From assembly GCA_032622095.1 (NCBI GenBank), contig CP136061.1:171871107-171935106 (forward strand): a DNA stretch of 64,000 bases. Direction: 5' to 3'. The notes under the pieces were generated by a model, which saw nothing but the letters and a program-made list of their open reading frames with translations, was not told the DNA's origin and searched no databases. Numbering within the stretch: position 1 is the stretch's first letter; each line of letters opens with the position of its first letter. This DNA comes from Siphonodentalium dalli. Taxonomy: Eukaryota; Mollusca; Scaphopoda; Gadilida; Siphonodentaliidae. Positions 34,830 through 47,823 of the stretch are shown in pieces. Made by a program: the position numbers and the translations under genes.

Positions 34830-35120
34830 AAACTTAGAAAATATTACGTCACAAACATGGCGGTATCGAGAATGCACTCATTTCTGAAAACACACGAGCG
34901 CTGCCGGCATCACTCGGAAGATCGGGTGATTAGAAAAATTTAACCGGAACAGCGAAACGATATCAAATTTACGCAAAAATTTAACCAACAAAACACGTAT
35001 TTTAGCGCTATATTGACGAATTAGCTCGGGAATAGTTTGCATATGCATGTTTTGAGACCCCTTTTCTCGAATTACATATACATAAATTTTAGGGTTTGAA
35101 TGAGCCATGTCCGTTTAAAT
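34830..35120. promoter_or_regulatory. CpG-richer stretch with two opposed ATG starts
   Basis: This patch has ACGTCAC (CRE-like), CATGGCGG at 34857-34864 (a YY1-like start context), ACGAGCGCTGCCGG and CGGAAGATCGGG. On the + strand a 28-codon frame opens at 34858. On the minus strand a 76-codon frame opens at 35108 (MAHSNPKIYVYVIREKGS..., TIPELIRQYSAKIRVLLVKF) and ends at 34878. Its composition is protein-like, but no domain is recognised. It could be a first exon of the same antisense transcription unit as 32293-32521. Transcription data are needed; treat as a candidate only. Confidence 0.3.
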
Positions 35121-35426
35121 AAAAGACAGAGGGAGGAAAACATTTACGGACGTGTAACAGATTGTATTTAGTTATAAACTGCCAGTTGGTAGTTTGATCT
35201 GGAAATATTGCACAATTAGTTGAAATAAACAACGCGTATTCTTTTTGCAAATGTTGTGCTTTGGCTGTTTACACAGGAGATCTCGTCAGATCTCGCTGGC
35301 TGAGAGACTTTTATCGAGAGGTAGCGCGAAATACGAAATGGATTAGCGAGTCATAAATGTAGGTGATGTAGAAGATATAAAACCCTTGGAAATTTCAGAT
35401 CCAATGGTAATATGAGATAATATTTT

Positions 35427-36760
35427 TAGTCGAGTTTTTCAAAAACTCGACTTATGGTTTGGCGAGGGACGGTGGGCGGGCGGCGGGCGGGCGGACCTAA
35501 AGAATGCCTTATAACTTTGACATTTGTGAACAGATTAAAAACAATTTTGGTATGGCAGTTGTTCCCAATGACTATTTACTGCCTGTAGAAAATGGGTCAT
35601 GTCCGAACTTTTTTACAAGAGTTATCCATCTTAGATGGTTTTTAGTTAAGTTTTTCACCGATAGCGCGATAACTCACGCAAATATTAAAAAATTTCAACA
35701 ATATTTGGTATATGAGACTCTTGCAACAATATCTCGGACGAGTTCGAAAACCAGGTTTGTCCGAATTTGTTTTCCGGAGTTATGGGTCTTAGTTTGTCTA
35801 TTTTTAGCAATTTTATCACCGTTAGCGTGATAACTCGATGAACTATTAACCAATTTCAACAATATTTGGTATATGAGTCTCCTGCAACAATATCTCAGAC
35901 GAGTTCGAAAACCAGGTTTGTCCAAATTTTTTTCGCGGAGTTATGGGTCTTAGTTTGTCTATTTTAGCAATTTTATCACCATTAGCGCGATAACTCGATG
36001 AAATATTAACCGATTTCAACAATATTTGGTATATGAGTCTCCTGCAACAATATCTCGGACGAGTTCGAAAACCAGGTTTGTCCGAATTTTTTTCGCAGAG
36101 TTATGGGTCTTAGTTTGTCTATTTTTAGCAATTTTATCACCGTTAGTGTGATAACTCGATGAAATATTAAAGACATATTATGTACTTGTTCGGGTGCGTG
36201 AAACTGACAAGTTAGTATTCAGGTGCTATGCCAACTGGCGGAATGTAACATTCTACTAACATCACCGAAAATCTCAAGCAGATCGACCGTACTACTCCAT
36301 AGAAAACATTGTCTGAACTACGCTAAATTGTAAATATTTACTACTGGAATCGGGACGCTTCTATCGGCGATAAACTAACGAAAACTATTTCACCATTGGC
36401 AGTCACTGCATTTAATTAATATATTAGAATGACGGTGTGTGTTGTCAAATTAGATATAATATGTGTAAAAATAACTACTTTGAACCATATTATTCTCCAT
36501 TTCTATTTGATCACCCTACCGGAGTGTTTCACATCACTTTAACTGATTTAAACAATATTTGGTATATGAGACTATTGCAACAATATCTTTGACGAGTTCG
36601 AAAACCTGGTTTGTCCAAAAAAACATTCCGGAGTTAAGGGTCTTAGTTTTTCTATTTTAATCACAATTTTATCACCGTTAGTGCGATAACTCAATGAAAT
36701 ATTAACCGATTCAATTGATATTTGGTATATAGGTCTATTGCAATAATATACCACCGTCCA
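35427..36760 (+). mobile_element. Helentron-like element, family C, 161-bp tandem core
   Basis: The left hairpin AGTCGAGTTTTT...AAAAACTCGACT (about 35429-35454) is followed by a GGGC-rich array (35470-35493). Tandem units of about 161 bp follow, starting at ATAACTC (35671, 35829, 35990, 36151 and 36686). Each carries AATATTTGGTATATGAGTCT, AACAATATCTCGGACGAGTT, CCAGGTTTGTCC and GAGTTATGGGTCTTAG. One unit is split by an insertion (36170-36538). Confidence 0.75.
36170..36538. mobile_element. 369-bp insertion with TTA duplication, no clear TIR
   Basis: Interrupts a family C tandem unit. The host reads ...GATGAAATATTA before and TTAACTGATTTAAACAATATTTGG after; removing the insert and one TTA restores GATGAAATATTAACTGATTT, which matches sister units. 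So the borders and the 3-bp target duplication (36167-36169 and 36539-36541) are exact. The ends AAGACATATTATG and ...CACATCACT are not inverted repeats. Confidence 0.8.
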
Positions 36761-37021
36761 ACTTTTTTTCCCGGGGGTTGTGCACCTTATTGGCAGAAGT
36801 TTGGTTCGATTGCCAAAAAACTCGACAAAAGCATCTTAGATGCGCACCCCTTGTTTATTTATTATTCCCCACTTTTGAAGAAAATGGGGGGTATACTGGA
36901 TTGACTGCGTCCGTCCGTCACGCTTTCTCCCTCCGTGTGTGCGTCCTTCCGTCCGTCCGTCCGACCTCATAACTCGAACAACTATGAACCGATTTCAATA
37001 ATTTTTTGTATGCAATCTCCT

Positions 37022-38575
37022 TAGGACTGCCCTTACCAAAATGTCCTAGGATATCCAAGGAATTCCTAGGATATCCTAGGAATAAAAGCTTGGAAAAGTT
37101 AGGAAAATTCCTTGGAATTCCTAGGATATCCTAGGATTAGAGACCTTGGAAAAGCTGGGAAATCCTTGGGGCGGTATTGGCCCGTTTCAAGTTCGGAAAA
37201 CCTTGGAATACCTCAGCAAATTAAACCGAGCTTATCCAAGGATTTCCAAGCTTTGCAAAATCTTAATCATAACTTTACCAAGCTTTACCAAGGTTTCCAA
37301 TCTAGCTTTACCTAGCTTTACCAAGCTTTACCAAGGTTCCAGCCTAGCTGTACCTAGCTTTACCAAGCTTTACCGAGGTTCCAGCCTAGCTTTACCAAGC
37401 TTTACCAATGTTCCAGCCTAGCTTTTCCAAGCTTTACCAAGGTTAGAACCTAGCTTTACCAAGGTTCCAGCTCAGCTTTTCCAAGCTTTACCAAGGTTCC
37501 AGCCTAGCTTTTCCAAGCTTTACCAAGCTTTCCAACCTAACTTTACCAAGCTTTACCAAGGTTGTAAATGACCTTGGCCAAGGTTGCAACCCAGCTTTAC
37601 CAAGCTTTACCAAGGTTGCAATTGTTTTGTATTTAAAAGGTGAAAATCTCTAATGACACTGCATAGGCTTCAACTTTGACAATATTATCATCATTAATGA
37701 TACAATCTCTTGAAATTTACAACAGTCATGAACCATGCCATATAATCATTCATGATATTATTCATTCAAAGTTCACTTTTCAGTCAGAATTTTGTTATTC
37801 TATTTAGATTGAGATAAATGGTACCTTATACCCTGTAAAAATGTATAGAATAATATTCACAGGTATATGTTTATGGATCTGAGGTATTTGGAGTGTGATA
37901 AAACAGTTAAATTAGATAAATTAGCTGAGAATATATAATGATAGAGACAAGCCTTTGGAATGAAAAGGTAGATAGTGGTCCTGAAGGTTATTCTTGGAAA
38001 TGGTAAAATAATTGTTAACATAATATCATAAATAAAAATATCACTACAACCATATTCTATGAGTCAAACATTAGGGCCACACAAGAAGATTGTTGTGATA
38101 AAACATGGATTTAAACTCAGTGCAACAGTTAATTCAAAATGCTGCCACAGACAGCAGTGACGTCTGCATAGTCATGTGACCCAGTCATGTGACCTACAAC
38201 TAAGCTTTACCAAGCTTTTCCAAGGATTTCCAAGCTTTTCAAACTTCATGTAAGAACCTTGGTAAAGCTTGGAAAAGCTTAGTAAATATTAGATCCAAGC
38301 TTTACTTAGCTTTACCAAGGTTGGTCAACACTGAGTCAAGGATTTCCAAGCTTTTCCAAGGTTTCACTTTATGTGACAACCTTGGTAAAGCTTGGTAAAA
38401 CTTAGATCCTAGCTTTACTAAGCTTTACCAAGGTTCCAACCAAGGATTTCCAAACTTTGTTGAAGAGTAAATTTTTACATTCAAAAAGCTTGGTTCAAAC
38501 CTTGGAAATCCTATGAATTCCTAGGATTTCCAAACTTCTTTAAAAAAGCTCGGATTTCTTTTTGCAAGGGAGCCT
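37022..38575. mobile_element. Foldback-type element with CCAAGCTTTACCAAGG arrays
   Basis: Both ends are packed with an 18-bp-like word CCAAGCTTTACCAAGG and its inverse: left array 37040-37620, right array 38195-38560. The core 37625-38190 is ordinary AT-rich sequence. Outer borders share CCTAGGAT(A/T)TCC words and short inverse ends (left GACTGCCCTTACCAAAA; right, inverted, GGCTCCCTTGCAAAAA). CTCCT occurs on both sides (37017-37021, 38576-38580) as a possible target duplication. No coding capacity. Confidence 0.65.
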
Positions 38576-38823
38576 CTCCTCATGATGCTAATTTTTTTTA
38601 AAGTTACGCCTCATTTTCGACTTATTTTGACTTAGAAAATTCTGTCCGACTTAATAACTTTAACAAATATGAACAGATTTCAATAATTTTTGGTATACAT
38701 GCTTCTCACAATACCCTCTCTACATGATGCGGCTAGGGATTGGCTAAGACTGTTTTTCGTAATATTACACTTCATTTTCAACTTATTTTGACTTAGAAAA
38801 TTCTGTCCGACTTCATAACTTTA

Positions 38824-41800
38824 TAGTCGGTCTCACAACTGGGCTCTTTAGGGAATATCCAACCACTTTCTGTTTGATACTGATTCTAGAGTACTTTTCG
38901 ATTAGGAATTCAGTGGTGCCGACCGATTTTTGATAAAAGGGGCCCAAATTCTATTTTTAAGGGCCTGAACCCCAATTTTGGGGTTCAGCTCTTTTTTCTC
39001 AAAGTTGACCCTCCAATTAGAATTTTAATGTCCTATATGGATTAATGCCACATAGAGATATCATTTCTGATACTTTCTATAGCATTTTAGAACGGGATTG
39101 ACCTTCAAGGAGCTCTTGACCCTGAAAATCCAAAATGGCCGACTTCAAAATTAGCAAAAATTGAGCAAAGTCAAGAATATTTAAAATAGTGCAACATATA
39201 GAGTTTTTTTTCAACTTTAAAGTATCGGCACCATTGTGCTTCCACCCATGAGTGTTCAACAAGGTTTTGGATGGAATGTATTGGCCGTAGATTGAAAAAC
39301 TGACATTTTCTCAATAACCAAGATTTTGACAAAATCATAAATTTTAAGGTAATTGATTAGTAGTGCAAACACTGCTGTAAACAAGGATAGCAAATGCTAT
39401 GATATGAATAAATACATGTATTTATGAGTAGTTCATCCTTTTTATATTGATTTCACTGCCTTTTATATGAGATGGCTGCCAAAATGGCTATAGATGGGAT
39501 GACATATATCACATTTATATCATTGTAAATGAGCGCAATGTGGCAGTTCATTTAAACTATAGCTAACAGGAGAGCAGTATGTCTTTTATGGTATTCTAAT
39601 GTTGAATTGCATATTAGTTTGAAATTTATTTTAATAAGTAAGGGTTATAGAGCATAGTTCTTTTGCCAGATCAATTGAGTCGAAGACGAGATTTATTCTC
39701 GTATAGAACTATTCGCATGCTCTGACTGACTCTGATTGAGCACAATTGACCACGCACAATTGTATTAGCTGGAAATAGCTGCTGAGAATGTATTGACCCT
39801 GACACACAACACATACCTTGGAAATTGGTGTGCTTTACCAAAACTCAGGTAACGATTGGGCTCTAATCAACAGAAATGTAGAGATTGAACATGGTTTTCA
39901 AAATTTGTTATGAACATTTAGCAGCTGATCTGATTTATTGAGTGACCAAGCTATGGAACATGCTAAACACTTTTACTAAATGGAATGACCAGCTGTTTGC
40001 TTCATAAAGCAACCACATGTTGCGTTCTTAATATGATATTGCATCTGTACATAGTAAAAACATGTTGTAATCAGATGCGAGATGACCATATACATGTATA
40101 CCAGTATATATTTCAGAAGTAATCATTGACAACTCATCTCACAAAAAGATTTAGGAAATAATGGAATCATCACTATTCAATCAATAGTAGAATGGGCCTT
40201 TGTCAGTCCCACATTAATTTTGATTGGCCAAGATAGTTGCAGCAGTTGCAGGATGAAGAAGATGAGGGTCTATAATTTCACTATCATAATTCTTCATAAT
40301 AGCTAAAAGCCCACATAACTTACCATTTTAAAGATATTTTCATTTTCAATACCACCCAAGGTTAAGTGGTCCTGCTAATTTTATATCATCATGATGGGTA
40401 CTGCTAGATTGCTATGATGTTTGTATGTCAAAGCGATTCTGTGTAGAAAGAGTACCATCAGTTTACCTAAAGTTGGTAATTTTTGCATAGTTTGGCTAAT
40501 CCAAGCGATTTATGCAAAAGCCAGAGTCTGTATGAAACATTCAGAAACATATATATTTCAAAATATTTAATTAATAATGTGTATGCTGATGTTTGGTAAA
40601 CAACAGGAATAGTCATCTCAATTATGGCAAGTTTGTAACAACCAGAATTCATTATATTTCACAATATACATGTTTTTTAATGTTTTCCACATGTAGTGGT
40701 TTATCCTCGATTTGTTTAGATCGCTTTGCTCCACATGAGTATGATAGAAAATTTATTAGCATCATCACTTAACTTGGGATGAATACTGCCATATGAATAT
40801 ATTGTGACATATAGGGCAGTGGAAAATAATGGTTGAGTCTTTTTATACGCCAGTTTGAAAAATCAGTCGTATTATGTATAATGGTTTGTCCATCCGTCCA
40901 TCTGTCATCCGTCCATCCGCTTTTGGTTTCTGGATGATAACTTTAGATTGAATGAGTGAGCTGAACCAAATTTGGTATGTTAGTTTACCATACCAAAATA
41001 CAGATCAAGTTCGAATATGGATTTCGTCCGCATGATTTTGACTGAGTTATGACCCTTTTTCGACTTAGATTTTACCTGATATGCAGTTTCCAGATGATAA
41101 CTTTAGATTGAATCGATTGAACTGAACCAAATTTGGTATACAGATCAAGTTAAAATATGGGTTCTGTCTTAACATGCCCCACTCTACACCAGAAACGGGC
41201 ATATTATGCCATGCCCCGACGGCATGCTTTTGTCTAAATATAATTCTAGAACAGTTGTTGAAAATTGACACCATAACGTCTTGCACTCTTGGTGTGATAA
41301 GTGTCATGTTTATTTAGGAGTATGGACATGCAGTACACCAGTCTCATGCAAATTAGATGGGCTCTGCACTAGTAACATCTGGGCTCCTGGGACCTATTAA
41401 TATTGACAATGCAACACAAATGAAAAATACATAGTAACTTTCCTCAAACATAGAATATAACCTGACAATCACAGTGTTAGAATCAGTGTACATGTATATG
41501 TAGGCATGGTCATAGCATGTTTTTTGAAAGACTGCAGAGTGCAGACCATAAATTTTGCAAGAATACAGTTACTGCATGTACATCACATAACTAAAACAAC
41601 TGACACTGAGTCAATTTAAAGTGATCAAATGAAAAATAAAATTGTGCTAGTATAATGGAGATCTATATTGAATTACATGTACAACATTCACTGATCAACA
41701 AAAACATCTGCCAATATGGAATTGCATTCTGAATTTCAAGCCCATAAAGCTTAGACACTTTAGAATCAAGCTTGCCAAAATAAGATTCCATAACCCTAGC

Positions 41801-43020
41801 TCACATAAACTCACTTTAATGGTTGAACACAAGGAACGATGCATTTGTAGTTTTGAACAGGACACTATCTTTTAATATTACTGCAATTGCTTTCTTTCTT
41901 ATGATTTTTTTTTTTACAAACTCCCAAATTTGAACAGGAAACAATTTAGTCCAAAAATACATATACGTGTACATATACATATATGTTCAAATTCATTAAA
42001 AAAAACACTAAATCAGGATATAAGTATAGATGATTATGCCGGGCAAGCCATTATTTGTTCTACAATAATGTACATGTTAGGGAAATTGTAGAACCTTTAT
42101 TCAAAATGGCAGTGATGACATGCGGCCAATCAAAATTGCTATGGGTCTGATAAAGACACAACCTGCTCAACTACCGAATCATACATATTGATTGAATTGT
42201 ATTAACTCAACATTTACTAATCCTACTTGTGGGCTGAGTATAATTTAATTGAACATTAGAATACCATAAAAACATCATGTTCTCCCATAAATTTAAAGAA
42301 AATAACACTTTGAACTCATTTATAATGATAATGTGATATATGTCATCCCATTTATAGCCATTTTGGCAGCCATCTCACATCAAAGGCCATGAAATCTAGA
42401 TAACAAAGGATGAACTACTCACAATTACATGTATTCATTCAAATTATATCACTAGGTAACCTTATTTCAAGAGTTTTAGGTTACTGATCAAATACCCTAT
42501 AATTGACGATTTCCCCAAAATCTTTGTTATTGGGAAAATGTCTGTTTTTCATTCTTTGACCAATATATTCCATCCAAAAATCTTGTTAAGCACTCATGAG
42601 TGGAAGCAAAACAGTGCTGATCCTTTAAAGATGAAAATAATTCTATAGGTAGCACAATTTCAATTATTCTTGACTTTGCTAAATTTTTGCAAATTTGAAG
42701 TTGGCCATTTTGGATTTTCAGTGTCAAGTGCTCCTTGAAGGTCAATTCTTGTCCGATAGTGGTACAGAAAATATCGAAAATGATACCTGTATGTGGCACT
42801 GATGCATATAGGTCAATAAAATTCTTATTGGGGGCACAACTTTGAGAAAAAAGTGCTGAACCCCAAAATTGGGGTTCAGGCCCTTAAAAATGGAATTTGG
42901 GCCCCTTTTATCAAAAATCGGTCGGCACCACTGAATTCCTCATCGAAAAGTACTCTAGAATCAGTATCAAACAGAAAGTGGTTGGATATTCCCTAAAGAG
43001 CCCAGTTGTGAGACCGACTA
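38824..43020. mobile_element. 4.2-kb element with ~780-bp TIRs and TTA duplication
   Basis: Opens TAGTCGGTCTCACAACTGGG and closes with the inverse, ...CCCAGTTGTGAGACCGACTA. The arms stay alignable but diverged for roughly 780 bp (38824 to about 39600 against 43020 to about 42240), including GGGTTCAG, CATTTTGG and GCCAAAATGGCTATA. TTA at 38821-38823 and 43021-43023 flanks it; removing the element and one TTA restores the host tandem unit ACTTTAACAAATATGAAC. Long TIRs and a 3-bp TTA duplication suggest a PIF/Harbinger-type or foldback element. I find no transposase. A family E Helentron-like element sits inside. Confidence 0.82.
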
Positions 43021-43427
43021 TTAACAAATATGAACCAATTTGAATAATTTTTTCTGTACAAGCTTCTTGTGACACCATATCGATATAATTAGTCAGAATT
43101 TTTCTTTAAAGTTAAAAATCTTTTTTGTTGGGTTTACGGATAATGCGGGTTGAATTTGCCACAGTGGGGGTATGCTAGCACTCGAGTGCACACCTCTCGT
43201 TTCAATTAATTTTTATGTTTACCCATACCATAGTATGGTAAACATAGTGTCGTTGTCCGGATTGACCACTCATCGTGTGTCCGTCCGTCTGTCTGCTGTA
43301 GACACTTTACGCATGGTGCGATAACTCAAATATTTTCTATCTGATTGGAACCAAATTTTGTATATGAATTTCTCAGCACAAAAGACAGATCAAGACTATT
43401 TTTTTTTTTAGATTTAATTCCTTTCTC

Positions 43428-43462
<35 letters not shown>

Positions 43463-43841
43463 ATTTTTTTTATAATAAAATATAATTTAAAAAAAATAAT
43501 TAAACAAATTTTTTTTTGTTAAAGTTAACAAAATTTGAAAAACTGAGACCTTTATAACTGGGTACCCTGAGTCATCACACCAAATTTGTTAAATCGGTCC
43601 AGAATCTTGGTTATGTACTGGTAAATTTGTTTGGAGCGACATTAAATCCAATTAATCAATTCCAGCCCATGCCTTTGGACTACTTACCTATTGATAAGGC
43701 TATATTATTTTCTGATGTCTCTTATGCCAATGTGCAGATAATCTGATAAAGAAAGTTATGGTATCTAATTTAAAATAAAGATTCAACAATACACATCACA
43801 TGATATTATCAGTAGACTTGAACATCTTTGCGGCCTTACAT
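40719..43841. repeat. 3,123-bp tandem duplication, unit 1
   Basis: Begins GATCGCTTTGCTCCACATGA and ends ...CTTTGCGGCCTTACAT. Unit 2 starts immediately at 43842. It covers the right half of the long-TIR element, the family D right end and the left end of a family A element. The units are almost identical: only a few substitutions seen, plus a different A/T tract at 43435-43472 versus 46555-46582. Confidence 0.95.
40830..41200 (+). mobile_element. Helentron-like element, family E, left part
   Basis: TTTTTATACGCCAGTTTG, then CAGTCGTATTATG, a CCATCCGTCCATCTG array at about 40888-40920, and units with GATAACTTTAGATTGAAT, CCAAATTTGGTAT, ACAGATCAAGTTCGAATATG and GAGTTATGACCC. A second copy lies in the duplication at about 43953-44323. 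Confidence 0.65.
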
Positions 43842-46800
43842 GATCGCTTTGCTCCACATGAGTATGATAGAAAATTTATTAGCATCATCACTTAACTTGG
43901 GATGAATACTGCCATATGAATATATTGTGACATATAGGGCAGTGGAAAATAATGGTTGAGTCTTTTTATACGCCAGTTTGAAAAATCAGTCGTATTATGT
44001 ATAATGGTTTGTCCATCCGTCCATCTGTCATCCGTCCATCCGCTTTTGGTTTCTGGATGATAACTTTAGATTGAATGAGTGAGCTGAACCAAATTTGGTA
44101 TGTTAGTTTACCATACCAAAATACAGATCAAGTTCGAATATGGATTTCGTCCGCATGATTTTGACTGAGTTATGACCCTTTTTCGACTTAGATTTTACCT
44201 GATATGCAGTTTCCAGATGATAACTTTAGATTGAATCGATTGAACTGAACCAAATTTGGTATACAGATCAAGTTAAAATATGGGTTCTGTCTTAACATGC
44301 CCCACTCTACACCAGAAACGGGCATATTATGCCATGCCCCGACGGCATGCTTTTGTCTAAATATAATTCTAGAACAGTTGTTGAAAATTGACACCATAAC
44401 GTCTTGCACTCTTGGTGTGATAAGTGTCATGTTTATTTAGGAGTATGGACATGCAGTACACCAGTCTCATGCAAATTAGATGGGCTCTGCACTAGTAACA
44501 TCTGGGCTCCTGGGACCTATTAATATTGACAATGCAACACAAATGAAAAATACATAGTAACTTTCCTCAAACATAGAATATAACCTGACAATCACAGTGT
44601 TAGAATCAGTGTACATGTATATGTAGGCATGGTCATAGCATGTTTTTTGAAAGACTGCAGAGTGCAGACCATAAATTTTGCAAGAATACAGTTACTGCAT
44701 GTACATCACATAACTAAAACAACTGACACTGAGTCAATTTAAAGTGATCAAATGAAAAATAAAATTGTGCTAGTATAATGGAGATCTATATTGAATTACA
44801 TGTACAACATTCACTGATCAACAAAAACATCTGCCAATATGGAATTGCATTCTGAATTTCAAGCCCATAAAGCTTAGACACTTTAGAATCAAGCTTGCCA
44901 AAATAAGATTCCATAACCCTAGCTCACATAAACTCACTTTAATGGTTGAACACAAGGAACGATGCATTTGTAGTTTTGAACAGGACACTATCTTTTAATA
45001 TTACTGCAATTGCTTTCTTTCTTATGATTTTTTTTTTTACAAACTCCCAAATTTGAACAGGAAACAATTTAGTCCAAAAATACATATACGTGTACATATA
45101 CATATATGTTCAAATTCATTAAAAAAAACACTAAATCAGGATATAAGTATAGATGATTATGCCGGGCAAGCCATTATTTGTTCTACAATAATGTACATGT
45201 TAGGGAAATTGTAGAACCTTTATTCAAAATGGCAGTGATGACATGCGGCCAATCAAAATTGCTATGGGTCTGATAAAGACACAACCTGCTCAACTACCGA
45301 ATCATACATATTGATTGAATTGTATTAACTCAACATTTACTAATCCTACTTGTGGGCTGAGTATAATTTAATTGAACATTAGAATACCATAAAAACATCA
45401 TGTTCTCCCATAAATTTAAAGAAAATAACACTTTGAACTCATTTATAATGATAATGTGATATATGTCATCCCATTTATAGCCATTTTGGCAGCCATCTCA
45501 CATCAAAGGCCATGAAATCTAGATAACAAAGGATGAACTACTCACAATTACATGTATTCATTCAAATTATATCACTAGGTAACCTTATTTCAAGAGTTTT
45601 AGGTTACTGATCAAATACCCTATAATTGACGATTTCCCCAAAATCTTTGTTATTGGGAAAATGTCTGTTTTTCATTCTTTGACCAATATATTCCATCCAA
45701 AAATCTTGTTAAGCACTCATGAGTGGAAGCAAAACAGTGCTGATCCTTTAAAGATGAAAATAATTCTATAGGTAGCACAATTTCAATTATTCTTGACTTT
45801 GCTAAATTTTTGCAAATTTGAAGTTGGCCATTTTGGATTTTCAGTGTCAAGTGCTCCTTGAAGGTCAATTCTTGTCCGATAGTGGTACAGAAAATATCGA
45901 AAATGATACCTGTATGTGGCACTGATGCATATAGGTCAATAAAATTCTTATTGGGGGCACAACTTTGAGAAAAAAGTGCTGAACCCCAAAATTGGGGTTC
46001 AGGCCCTTAAAAATGGAATTTGGGCCCCTTTTATCAAAAATCGGTCGGCACCACTGAATTCCTCATCGAAAAGTACTCTAGAATCAGTATCAAACAGAAA
46101 GTGGTTGGATATTCCCTAAAGAGCCCAGTTGTGAGACCGACTATTAACAAATATGAACCAATTTGAATAATTTTTTCTGTACAAGCTTCTTGTGACACCA
46201 TATCGATATAATTAGTCAGAATTTTTCTTTAAAGTTAAAAATCTTTTTTGTTGGGTTTACGGATAATGCGGGTTGAATTTGCCACGGTGGGGGTATGCTA
46301 GCACTCGAGTGCACACCTCTCGTTTCAATTAATTTTTATGTTTACCCATACCATAGTATGGTAAACATAGTGTCGTTGTCCGGATTGACCACTCATCGTG
46401 TGTCCGTCCGTCTGTCTGCTGTAGACACTTTACACATGGTGCGATAACTCAAATATTTTCTATCTGATTGGAACCAAATTTTGTATATGAATTTCTCAGC
46501 ACAAAAGACAGATCAAGACTATTTTTTTTTTTAGATTTAATTCCTTTCTCAATTTAAAAAAAATTTTTTTTTTTTTTTTTTTATAATAAAATATAATTTT
46601 AAAAAAATAATTAAACAAATTTTTTTTTGTTAAAGTTAACAAAATTTGAAAAACTGAGACCTTTATAACTGGGTACCCTGAGTCATCACACCAAATTTGT
46701 TAAATCGGTCCAGAATCTTGGTTATGTACTGGTAAATTTGTTTGGAGCGACATTAAATCCAATTAATCAATTCCAGCCCATGCCTTTGGACTACTTACCT

Positions 46801-46950
46801 ATTGATAAGGCTATATTATTTTCTGATGTCTCTTATGCCAATGTGCAGATAATCTGATAAAGAAAGTTATGGTATCTAATTTAAAATAAAGATTCAACAA
46901 TACACATCACATGATATTAACAGTAGACTTGAACATCTTTGCGGCCTTAC
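43842..46950. repeat. 3,123-bp tandem duplication, unit 2
   Basis: Repeat of 40719-43841, then continuing into CAGCTGAAGATATC. In unit 1 the low-complexity tract is a long A run ending in G and T8. In unit 2 it is about ten A followed by about eighteen T, as if the tract had partly inverted or been re-synthesised. Confidence 0.95.
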
Positions 46951-47453
46951 ACAGCTGAAGATATCACTCTACATATGGTCTGAGGTCATTATAAATGTTA
47001 TTGGTTTAAGGGACCTTGTCAAATTACAAGCGGAATTTCCGCCGGAGAACAGAGTTTTTTCCTCCGCTCTCCGCTAATAACTCCGTTCTCCGCTTGTGAA
47101 ATTTTAACGCACACAGGAGTTTTTCCTCCGCTGTAAACTCCGTTAGTAATTACGGCTAACTCCGTTCAAATTGGCAGAAACTCCACTGAAACCAGAGCTG
47201 TAACTCCGCTGTGACGAGAGCGGTACCAAACTCCTCTGTTAGGCCGGGGAGCTTGTCCAAATTAAATTGGAATTTCCGTCTGAGAACTTTTATAAATAGA
47301 AGACTAAAGTCCCAAATAAATGATTCCCAAACCCCGGTTTATGCATGTAGCCTATTTTCAATGTCACATTTCAATCCTACGTTTTCATGTGGCCGCAAAT
47401 CCGTCACGGTGGGTGACAAAGCCCCGAATATCTCGTGAAGTAAGTGCTATTAA

Positions 47454-47823
47454 GGGGAGGTCAAATGACCAATTTTTTTGAATGGGGATTTCCATGCAAA
47501 CCACACCAACAAAAGTTATAAATGAAACATTGTCTGGGAACTATTTACAGCAGCCATATGATTAAACAGACATAACATTTAACTGGCGACTGGGTTTGGT
47601 AAATATGCAATTTTTGCTATAAATTTATTTTTGGAATTAAAACACGAAAAATAAATACATAAACTTTCTCAATGGAACAAATTCTAAGCCAACCCGCCAT
47701 ATAAATGTGTATTGTTTTCAATACCGCACAACAGTCACACCCGGAAATATCTGTAATTTGTAACTTTTACTGCTGAGATTTGCATGGAAATGTCCATTAA
47801 AAATTGGTCACTTGACCTTCTCG
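47454..47823. mobile_element. MITE flanked by TTAA, nested in E1
   Basis: 370 bp with inverted ends GGTCAAATGACCAATTTTT and, inverted, GGTCAAGTGACCAATTTTT, continuing to ATTTCCATGCAAA. TTAA precedes (47450-47453) and follows (47824-47827). Either a piggyBac-type TTAA duplication or a Harbinger-type TAA/TTA; the extreme ends (GGGGA, GAGAA) do not decide it. Confidence 0.7.

Larger units (their letters stand above)
36845..43200 (+). mobile_element. Helentron-like element, family D, split by two insertions
   Basis: Left part 36845-37021: TTCCCCACTTTTGAAG...ATGGGGGG, then (GTCC)n at about 36908-36962, then CATAACTCGAACAACTATGA. Middle part 38576-38823: further tandem units with TTTCAATAATTTTTGGTAT. 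Right part 43021-43200: GTGGGGGTATGC, a perfect hairpin GCACTCGAGTGC and the terminus CTCTCGTT. The pieces are separated by the foldback element 37022-38575 and the TTA-flanked element 38824-43020. The right part recurs in the tandem duplication at 46144-46323. Confidence 0.65.

Noticed and set aside
41065-45922. Pairs of identical minus-strand ORFs (80 and 90 codons) at 41065/44188 and 42527/45650
   Set aside because: Identical because the DNA is duplicated. The sequences lie in the element's inverted arms and repeat core and have no recognisable domain.
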